Assembly: GCA_002067365.1 (NCBI GenBank)
Contig: MVRK01000032.1
Coordinates: forward strand, 1 to 38,362
DNA: 38,362 bases
Direction of reading: 5' to 3'
DNA from: Methanosaeta sp. PtaU1.Bin060
GTDB lineage: Archaea; Halobacteriota; Methanosarcinia; Methanotrichales; Methanotrichaceae
The translations under genes and the position numbers were made by a program. Position 1 is the first letter of the stretch. Every line of letters begins with the position of its first letter. Positions 32,188 to 38,362 of the stretch are shown piece by piece. The notes beneath the pieces are model-generated. The model did not search any database. It worked only from the letters and a program-made list of their open reading frames with translations, and was not told the origin of the DNA.

Positions 32188-32976
32188 ATGGCAAGTATCA
32201 CCATCAAGGACCTCAGCTTCAGCTACAACAGTCACAAGATCCTCGATGATCTATCTATGGTCGTGGAGGACTCAGAGGTCTTATGTTTGGTCGGCCCCAA
32301 CGGCTCCGGAAAGACCACCCTCATCAAATGCATCGACCGCATATTGAAGCCTGAGGGCAGCATCCTGCTTGATGGAAAGGAGGTTCAGAGCATGAAACAG
32401 CAGGAGATCGCAAGGCAGATGGGCTATGTTCCCCAGTCAAGCTCTGCACCCCTGGCGACCACTGTCTTCGATACAGTCCTCATGGGCAGGAGACCTCACA
32501 TAAGCTGGCGTGTCTCTGACGAGGACATAAGCAAGGTGGCAGAGGTTCTGAAGCTTCTGGGGCTGGAAGATCTGGCCATGAGGGATGCGATGCAGCTCAG
32601 CGGCGGCCAGAGACAGAAGGTGCTCATCGCGCGGGCTCTGGCGCAGGAGCCAAATGTTCTTCTTCTGGATGAGCCGACGTCCAATCTGGATATGAAACAG
32701 CAGCTAGAGGTGATGGAGATCATTCACGGCCTGGTGAAAGAGAAGCACATATCTGCGGTGATCGCCATCCATGATCTCAATCTTGCAGCCAGATTCTCTG
32801 ACAAGCTGGTCATACTCAAGAGCGGCCGAGTCTATGCTTCAGGAACTCCAAGTTCGCTTCTTTGCCCAAAGATTATTCGGGATGTCTATGGAGTCGAGGC
32901 TGCAGTCATGAGCTACCATGACAGACCCTACATCATACCGCTTAGATCACTTAATGGTGATGTGACATGCGATTGA
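32188..32976 (+). CDS. FecE/BtuD-type ABC importer ATPase (copy 2)
   Basis: A 262-residue importer ATPase with Walker A GPNGSGKTT, signature LSGGQRQKVLIARALA, Walker B VLLLDEPTSNLD and the switch His in AIHDLNLAARF. The frame stays open upstream to 31972, but AGGAGGGAG directly before ATG 32188 and alignment with copy 1 fix the start. The sequence is almost the same as copy 1 over the nucleotide-binding core, differing mainly at both ends and around the helical domain. Its stop lies 10 bases inside the start of the second cobN, so import energy and chelation are translated from one message. It has no permease of its own nearby on this strand. Confidence 0.95.
   Translation: MASITIKDLSFSYNSHKILDDLSMVVEDSEVLCLVGPNGSGKTTLIKCIDRILKPEGSILLDGKEVQSMKQQEIARQMGYVPQSSSAPLATTVFDTVLMGRRPHISWRVSDEDISKVAEVLKLLGLEDLAMRDAMQLSGGQRQKVLIARALAQEPNVLLLDEPTSNLDMKQQLEVMEIIHGLVKEKHISAVIAIHDLNLAARFSDKLVILKSGRVYASGTPSSLLCPKIIRDVYGVEAAVMSYHDRPYIIPLRSLNGDVTCD
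32320..32444 (+). repeat. 125-bp perfect inverted repeat with 29881-30005
   Basis: This is the plus-strand partner of the repeat inside ATPase copy 1. The two copies are 2.3 kb apart in opposite orientation, so recombination between them would invert the permease and intergenic DNA. Confidence 0.95.
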
Positions 32977-35900
32977 GATCTCTTACATGGTCCAGCGATA
33001 TGGCCCTGCTTCTGCAGGCCGCCAGCGATCTGGGCATCGACCTTGAGGCCTGGTCGGTATCGGATCTATGCGATGAGAATCTGGCAGATTGCATCAGATC
33101 CCTCCAGGAGGCAGAGGTGATACTGCTTCATCCGCCCCATCAGGACAGGCTTTTCGATGAGGTCCTCTCTCAGATCAATAAAAATATACCCGTCGTCTCA
33201 TTCGGATTTGATCCGGCCCTCTGGTCTTTCTCAAACGTCTCTTCGAAGGTCCTCTCCACCGTCAATGCCTATCTAGTCTATGGAGGAGCGGACAACATAA
33301 GGAATATGCTGCTGTTCCTGGCCAGGGAGGTTCTGGGGGCTGACTGCCACTATGATTCCCCCAAAGAGATCCTCTGGCAGGGGCTCTACCACCCGGATGC
33401 AAAGAACGCCTTCTCCACAGTGGATGATTATCTGCAGTGGTATGGGAAGAGGCATGAGGATCGCGTTGGCATCCTCTTCTTCAGAACCTACTGGGCCAAT
33501 GGAGATCTGGCCATTGTGGACAGCCTGATCCGTGAGTTTGAGAAGGACTTCGATGTGCTTCCGGCATTCTGCATGGGATTGGGCGATAAGGATCTTGGGG
33601 CGCACTCCAGCGGCGAGGTTGTCGAGAGCTTCTTTAAAGGAAGGGTGGACGCCATAATCAACCTTCAGTCAATCTTTCATGCCGCAAATGTCGAGAAGTC
33701 GGCCCAGGTCCTGAAAGGGGTGGACGTTCCAGTAATCCATCCAGTGACTGTCTATCATAAAACTGAGGCGGATTGGCGACAAGATGTTCACGGGCTGTCC
33801 AGCTCTGAGGTGGGCTGGTCTATAGCCCTCCCCGAGTTTGAGGGACTGATCGAGCCGATCCTTGTGGGAGCCTCATCCTGGGAGGATATGGCGGGATCGA
33901 CCTGTGAGAAGCACAACGGGATCGAGGACAGAGTCCAGAAGATCGCCCGCCGCACAGGCAGATGGATAAGGCTTCGGAAGAAGCCACCATCGGAGAGAAG
34001 AGTGGCCATCATCCTGCACAACAACCCCTGTGCGTCGGCCGAGGCCACAGTCGGCTCAGGGGCTCATCTGGACACACTGGAGAGCGTTGCCAGAATCCTG
34101 CAGAGGATGAAGGATGAAGGCTATCAAGTAGAGGGCCCAGCCGACGGAAAAGAGCTGATTGATACCATCATGGACCGCAAGGCGCTATCTGAGTTTCGCT
34201 GGACTTCGGTCGAGGAGATCGTAAGCCGCGGCGGAGCCCTGGCCTTAATCGATAAGGATGAGTACGAATCGTGGTTTTTGACCCTGCCCCATGATGTCCA
34301 GTCAAAGGTATGCGAGGCATGGGGAGATCCTCCAGGCGAGGAGAGGGAGGGAGTGCCTCCCGCAATGGTCTATGATGGCCAGATCGTTGTCACTGGAGTG
34401 AGGTATGGCAATGCCATCGTCTGCGTCCAGCCGAAGAGGGGCTGTGCAGGAGCTCGCTGTGACGGGCTGGTATGCCGCATACTTCACGATCCTGCGGTAT
34501 CACCACCACATCAGTATTTGGCAACATATCACTGGATAGAGGAGGTCTATGGAGCAGACGTGATGATACACGTCGGCACCCATGGCAATATGGAGTTTCT
34601 GCCAGGCAAATCTGCCGCCCTCTCATCATCTTGCTTCCCCGACATTGCCGTCGGAGATGTCCCCTATCTCTACATCTACAATTCCGACAATCCGCCGGAG
34701 GGTGCCATCGCCAAGAGGCGCAGCTATTCGGTTATTGTGGATCACATGCAGACAGTGATGACCAGCTCAGAGGTCTATGGGGACCTGAAGGAGCTGGAGG
34801 AGAATATCGCAGGATACAACCTCTGCAAAGTCTCAGATAAGGGCAGAGCGCATGCATTGGAGCATGTGATCCTAGATCTCCTGAAGAAGACCGGCCTTGC
34901 TGAGGAGATGGATCTGGAGGCGCAGATGAAGTCAGGCGCTACATTCGAGAAGATCCTGGAAAGGGCACATGATAAGATCTCTGAGATATATACGACTCAG
35001 ATCCCCGATGGAATGCACATCTTCGGCGAGAGCCCTTCAGGCGAGAAGCGCGTGGATCTGATCAATGCAATCTTGCGTTTTGATTCTGAGAGCGCAAAGT
35101 TCCTTTCGGCACTCATGGATGAATCTGTGGATATCAAGGAGCAGGATGCCCTAGCCAAAGAGTTCATCAGAGCTTATCTTTCAGGCGAGGCCGATCCGGA
35201 GTCCCGCATCTTGGGTGGCCGGCTGAAGAAGCGGGATGACATAGCAGCCACCTCGATGAGAGAACGGGTGATGGAACTCTCGCAAAGAATCGAGGCTTCA
35301 GATGAGATGCAAAGCCTGCTTCACGGCATGTCCGGTGGGTTCATTGAGCCTGGACCTTCCGGCCTGATCACGCGAGGAAAGCCCGATGTGCTTCCCACAG
35401 GAAGGAACTTCTATTCCCTTGATCCTGCCACTGTGCCCACAAAAGCTGCCTGGCGTATAGGCCGAAAGCTCGCTCATCTTCTGATCACAAAGTACGAAGA
35501 AGAAAACGGCAGGACTCCTGAGAACGTGGCCATGTACTGGATGGCCAGCGATATCATGTGGGCGGATGGAGAGCAACTGGCCCAGATGCTGTTTCTAATG
35601 GGCGTCGAGCCCATCTGGAAGGGCAGCCGCGTGACGGGATACAGAGTGATGAGCCTTGAGGAGCTGGGGCGTCCCAGGATCGACATCACCGTCAGGGCCA
35701 GTGGCATCACCCGCGACTGCTTCTACAACTGCATAGAGCTTCTCGACAGAGCAATCCGTGATGTCGCAGCGCGAGACGAGCCCCCGGAGATGAACTATGT
35801 CAAGAAGCACTCTGCGGGAGGAGATGACCATCGCATTTTTGCAAGCCAGCCGGGGACATATGGGAACGGCGTGAATCTGGCGGTCTACGCCTCAGCCTGG

Positions 35901-36635
35901 AAGGAGGACAAGGATCTCACAGACGTCTTCATACAGTGGAACAGCTTTGCCTACGGAAAAGGCATCTTCGGCAAGCAGTCACACCAGAGCCTCGTCTCGC
36001 AGCTCAAGAGCGTGGATGTCACATTCAACAAGACAGTCACAGACGAGTATGATCTCCTGGGCTGCTGCTGCTATTTTGGGACGCATGGCGGCCTCACCAA
36101 TGCTGCCCGCGAGCTCTCTGGCCATGAGGTCTCCTCATACTATGGAGATACCAGAGATCGAGAGAGGGCCGAGATCAGAACCCTGGCAGACGAGGTCAGG
36201 CGAGTTGTGCGCACAAGGCTTCTCAATCCCAAGTGGATCGAGGGGATGAAGCGCCACGGCTACAAGGGGGCCGGAGACATCTCCAAGCGCGTGGGTAGGG
36301 TCTACGGCTGGGAGACGACGACCCAGGAAGTGGACGACTGGATCTTTGACGAGATCGCCAGGACATTCGTTCTGGACGAGGAGAACGCCCAGTTCTTCCA
36401 GGAGAACAACCCCTGGGCGATGGAGGAGATCGGCCGCAGGCTTTTGGAGGCCAGCGCCCGTGATCTGTGGAAGGCGGACCCGGAGGTCCTGGATGCCCTG
36501 AAGAGAAGGTATCTGGAGATCGAGGGCTGGATGGAGGAGAAGATGGGCGAGACCAGCGGCAATTTCCAGGGAGGCGCAATCGACGTCGTGCCGCTCGAAC
36601 ATGCCAAGGTCTGGCGGGAGAAGCTGTTGAGATGA
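32967..36635 (+). CDS. cobN: CobN-like cobaltochelatase large subunit (copy 2)
   Basis: A 1222-residue paralogue of the protein at 23997-27716, with the same blocks: HNNPCASAEATVGSGAHLDT, VTGVRYGNAIVCVQPKRG, HVGTHGNMEFLPGK (about 535-548), YIYNSDNPPEGAIAKRRSY, GPSGLITRGKPDVLPTGRNFYSLDP and the near-identical C-terminus DEVRRVVRTRLLNPKWIEGMKRHGYKGA. The middle (about 690-770) and N-terminal 350 residues diverge most, so substrate or partner preferences may differ. GGTGAT five bases before ATG 32967 is the ribosome-binding site and lies inside the ATPase gene. A dockerin binding protein and the start of an AAA+ chelatase gene follow, which fits a complete chelatase-transport cluster. Confidence 0.94.
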   Translation: MRLRSLTWSSDMALLLQAASDLGIDLEAWSVSDLCDENLADCIRSLQEAEVILLHPPHQDRLFDEVLSQINKNIPVVSFGFDPALWSFSNVSSKVLSTVNAYLVYGGADNIRNMLLFLAREVLGADCHYDSPKEILWQGLYHPDAKNAFSTVDDYLQWYGKRHEDRVGILFFRTYWANGDLAIVDSLIREFEKDFDVLPAFCMGLGDKDLGAHSSGEVVESFFKGRVDAIINLQSIFHAANVEKSAQVLKGVDVPVIHPVTVYHKTEADWRQDVHGLSSSEVGWSIALPEFEGLIEPILVGASSWEDMAGSTCEKHNGIEDRVQKIARRTGRWIRLRKKPPSERRVAIILHNNPCASAEATVGSGAHLDTLESVARILQRMKDEGYQVEGPADGKELIDTIMDRKALSEFRWTSVEEIVSRGGALALIDKDEYESWFLTLPHDVQSKVCEAWGDPPGEEREGVPPAMVYDGQIVVTGVRYGNAIVCVQPKRGCAGARCDGLVCRILHDPAVSPPHQYLATYHWIEEVYGADVMIHVGTHGNMEFLPGKSAALSSSCFPDIAVGDVPYLYIYNSDNPPEGAIAKRRSYSVIVDHMQTVMTSSEVYGDLKELEENIAGYNLCKVSDKGRAHALEHVILDLLKKTGLAEEMDLEAQMKSGATFEKILERAHDKISEIYTTQIPDGMHIFGESPSGEKRVDLINAILRFDSESAKFLSALMDESVDIKEQDALAKEFIRAYLSGEADPESRILGGRLKKRDDIAATSMRERVMELSQRIEASDEMQSLLHGMSGGFIEPGPSGLITRGKPDVLPTGRNFYSLDPATVPTKAAWRIGRKLAHLLITKYEEENGRTPENVAMYWMASDIMWADGEQLAQMLFLMGVEPIWKGSRVTGYRVMSLEELGRPRIDITVRASGITRDCFYNCIELLDRAIRDVAARDEPPEMNYVKKHSAGGDDHRIFASQPGTYGNGVNLAVYASAWKEDKDLTDVFIQWNSFAYGKGIFGKQSHQSLVSQLKSVDVTFNKTVTDEYDLLGCCCYFGTHGGLTNAARELSGHEVSSYYGDTRDRERAEIRTLADEVRRVVRTRLLNPKWIEGMKRHGYKGAGDISKRVGRVYGWETTTQEVDDWIFDEIARTFVLDEENAQFFQENNPWAMEEIGRRLLEASARDLWKADPEVLDALKRRYLEIEGWMEEKMGETSGNFQGGAIDVVPLEHAKVWREKLLR

Positions 36636-36665
36636 TGTGGCTGGCTTTCACATATTGATCTGGAC

Positions 36666-36720
36666 TTGTCAGATAATATTTTTTGCTACTATAACCGAAC
36701 AGTTTATTATCATCTGACAA
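36666..36720. promoter_or_regulatory. Inverted repeat TTGTCAGAT-N37-ATCTGACAA
   Basis: Nine-base perfect arms (36666-36674 and 36712-36720) lie between cobN copy 2 and the dockerin gene. The right arm follows the TATA-like TTTATTATC (about 36702-36710), and transcription would start near 36735. It may be a terminator hairpin for cobN, an operator pair that loops, or both. Confidence 0.45.
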
Positions 36721-36738
36721 TACAGCAGTTTGATCTAA

Positions 36739-38082
36739 ATGAGATACATGAAATACTCTTTGGCGCTGGCACTGTGTCTGTTGATAGCGGTGCTTCCAGC
36801 GCTTGGAGATGGTTACGTCCTGCATGTATTCGGCAATGCTAACATGGATGGGACGATAGATGCGAAGGATATCAACTATCTCAAGGAAATCGTCGCAGGA
36901 AAGCAGGATAAGACAGAGATGGCAGATGCCAACTACGATGGCAAGATCGATGATCAAGATATCGCACAGGTGGAGACGATAATCAACGGCAATGAGAGTA
37001 ATCTAACCATCCTGGATGGAAATGGCCTGCCGTTGACGATTCCGATGCCGGTGAAGAGGGTTGTCGTGGAATATCTGGATAATGCAGACATGATGCAGAT
37101 CCTCAAGAAGACCGACTCAGTTGTGGGCGTAGATCTGGCAGTGGCCAAATCTCCAGCAGAGTTCCCAGAATTATCCAAGAAGACCAATGTCGGTGCCATG
37201 TATAAGGACCCGGATTACGAGATGATCCTCGGGCTCAAGCCGGATCTCCTGATGACCTTCTCGAATGCCACAGATGAGAAGCAGAAGAACCTGCCTGGTG
37301 TATCTGTTCTCTTCGCGGGCCTTTACTATCCAGACCTGATCAACCCGGATGCATCTAAATTCACTGATGGTGTGCATAAACTCGGATATGTTCTGAATGC
37401 AAGACCCGAGGCTGAAGAGTACATCAAGTGGCACATCGATACCATTGACAGGATAAAAGCTCTGACAGATGAGATCCCAGAAGGTGAAAAGCCGAAGGTG
37501 CTTGTATGTGCATATCCGAATGCAGATGAGAAGGCTCTCTATACCTTCGCCAAGATAGACACATTGAGCAACATGGTCTCCCTGGCGGGCGGAAATACGG
37601 TTGCTGCAGATCTTCCAGACTTCCTTAAGTCAGCCTATAGGTTCAAGGTCGATCCGGAGTGGGTGATCCAGCAGAATCCTGACTATATAATCCTCCTGGT
37701 TGTGGCAACAACATACAGCGGAGTTATAATGGATCCGCCGAGCGGCTATGAGACAGACAATGCTTCGGGCATGAAGAAGGCCCTTGAGGCGTTCATGAGC
37801 AGGCCGGAGTACTCGAACCTGACAGCTGTCAAGAATGGGCATGTTTACATCCTCAGCGGCAATATGAGAAACGATGCCAGCAAAGGCCTTATCGGCGCAG
37901 CCTACTTGGCCCAGATATTTCACGCCGGAAAGCTCGGAGACCTCGATCCTGAGGCGATTCACCAGGAGTATCTGAAGAAGTATCTTGGCATCGACTATAA
38001 CCTGGATGAACACGGCGTCTTCATCTACCCTCCTGTGCAAAAGGACGGAAAGCTTGAGGGGGTGCCTGATAGCTTCAAGTGA
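36739..38082 (+). CDS. Dockerin-BtuF-type binding protein fusion
   Basis: A 447-residue secreted protein. The signal peptide is MRYMKYSLALALCLLIAVLPALG. The dockerin at about 31-83 has loops NANMDGTIDAKD and DANYDGKIDDQD. The BtuF/FepB-like domain follows (MPVKRVVVEYLDNADMMQI, KPDLLMTFSNA, GHVYILSGNMR). The C-terminus ends YLGIDYNLDEHGVFIYP plus a 15-residue acidic tail. No clear ribosome-binding site precedes ATG 36739, and the TATA-like element at about 36702 puts the start within a few bases of it, so the mRNA may be leaderless. A strong terminator follows. It is the most divergent of the four dockerin copies together with 19523-20776. Confidence 0.92.
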   Translation: MRYMKYSLALALCLLIAVLPALGDGYVLHVFGNANMDGTIDAKDINYLKEIVAGKQDKTEMADANYDGKIDDQDIAQVETIINGNESNLTILDGNGLPLTIPMPVKRVVVEYLDNADMMQILKKTDSVVGVDLAVAKSPAEFPELSKKTNVGAMYKDPDYEMILGLKPDLLMTFSNATDEKQKNLPGVSVLFAGLYYPDLINPDASKFTDGVHKLGYVLNARPEAEEYIKWHIDTIDRIKALTDEIPEGEKPKVLVCAYPNADEKALYTFAKIDTLSNMVSLAGGNTVAADLPDFLKSAYRFKVDPEWVIQQNPDYIILLVVATTYSGVIMDPPSGYETDNASGMKKALEAFMSRPEYSNLTAVKNGHVYILSGNMRNDASKGLIGAAYLAQIFHAGKLGDLDPEAIHQEYLKKYLGIDYNLDEHGVFIYPPVQKDGKLEGVPDSFK

Positions 38083-38122
38083 TGAAAAATGGGACCACCA
38101 AGGCTACTGCATGCTTTGGAGG

Positions 38123-38167
38123 ATCGATCGAGAGATCATCCGATGGAAGCCTCTCGATCGATTTTTT
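38123..38167 (+). terminator. Strong intrinsic terminator
   Basis: ATCGATCGAGAG (38123-38134) pairs perfectly with CTCTCGATCGAT (38151-38162) and is followed by six T. It ends the cobN2-binding protein transcript and separates it from the next gene. Confidence 0.85.
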
Positions 38168-38231
38168 ATATATACATAAATTGAAATAAGATATTAGCAC
38201 CAGTTGCTATTCCCCATTACAACGTAAAGTC

Positions 38232-38238
38232 TTATATA
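38232..38238 (+). promoter_or_regulatory. TATA box for the chlI-like gene
   Basis: AAAGTCTTATATACG fits an archaeal promoter; transcription would begin near 38262, about 12 bases before the ATG at 38274. Confidence 0.5.
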
Positions 38239-38273
38239 CGTATGCGATCCAGCAAAATAAAAAGGCGATCATT

Positions 38274-38362
38274 ATGCATCATCTGAGGAGAAGAACCATA
38301 CCATTCACATCGATCGTCGGCCAAGATGATATGAAGTTCGCCCTGATCCTGAATGCCATCAA
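38274..38362 (+). CDS. Partial AAA+ chelatase subunit (ChlI/BchI-like)
   Basis: Only the first 29 codons are in the window: MHHLRRRTIPFTSIVGQDDM then KFALILNAI. The PF-SIVGQ-DMK-ALLLNA pattern is the standard N-terminus of the magnesium-chelatase ATPase subunit I, just before its Walker A loop. In chelatase complexes this AAA+ subunit works with ChlD and with the CobN/BchH-type large subunit, so it fits the cobN copies nearby. The gene is cut by the window edge, and the Walker motifs cannot be checked. Confidence 0.75.
   Translation, partial: MHHLRRRTIPFTSIVGQDDMKFALILNAI

Noticed and set aside
1-38362. tRNA, rRNA and CRISPR searches by eye
   Set aside because: No T-loop and acceptor pairing, no rRNA core motif and no regularly spaced repeats were found.

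Overview
The window reads as a chromosome segment of a methanogenic archaeon, most likely Methanothrix (Methanosaeta) or a close relative in the Methanosarcinales/Methanotrichales. The support is archaeal: initiation factor aIF5A with a hypusine-type loop, a Hef helicase-nuclease, the small chromosomal protein MC1 (typical of Methanosarcinales and haloarchaea), TATA/BRE promoters with short leaders, and CobN-like chelatases next to dockerin-bearing binding proteins. Species assignment is inference; no rRNA, tRNA, CRISPR array or complete insertion sequence is visible.

Region 1 (about 0.1-9.5 kb) is mostly housekeeping: a hotdog thioesterase, a small unknown protein, a class I aminotransferase, aIF5A, RNase HI, a flavoprotein oxidoreductase, hef, a YjbQ-family protein and a branched-chain aminotransferase. 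A 680-base AT-rich gap before yjbQ contains a TATA box followed at the right distance by a structured element with a terminator-like end, a candidate small RNA. Region 2 (about 9.6-13.8 kb) looks accessory: a secreted PEGA-like protein, a Cys-rich YkgJ-like protein, and a 605-residue coiled-coil protein with four tandem repeats of about 51 residues, flanked on both sides by GC-rich, strongly self-complementary DNA. Region 3 (13.8-16.5 kb) returns to housekeeping: ribH overlapping a second aminotransferase, an APS-kinase-like protein and MC1.

Region 4 (16.6 kb to the end) is the most interesting part. It holds two CobN-type chelatase large subunits (1239 and 1222 residues) arranged outward around a FecCD-type permease, two BtuD/FecE-type ATPases and five periplasmic-type binding proteins. 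Four of the five binding proteins carry an N-terminal dockerin domain fused to a BtuF/FepB-like domain. An ABC-2 exporter (two permeases and one ATPase) follows three of them on the same strand. The last 89 bases begin a gene that matches the N-terminus of the AAA+ ChlI/BchI chelatase subunit. The ATPase gene overlaps the second cobN by 10 bases, which ties transport to metal insertion. I infer a surface-displayed capture, import and metal-chelation system for a metal, tetrapyrrole or corrinoid; the substrate cannot be read from sequence. Several palindromes sit at predicted transcription starts of these genes and suggest shared metal- or cofactor-responsive control. A perfect 125-bp inverted repeat between the two ATPase genes points to recent duplication or gene conversion.
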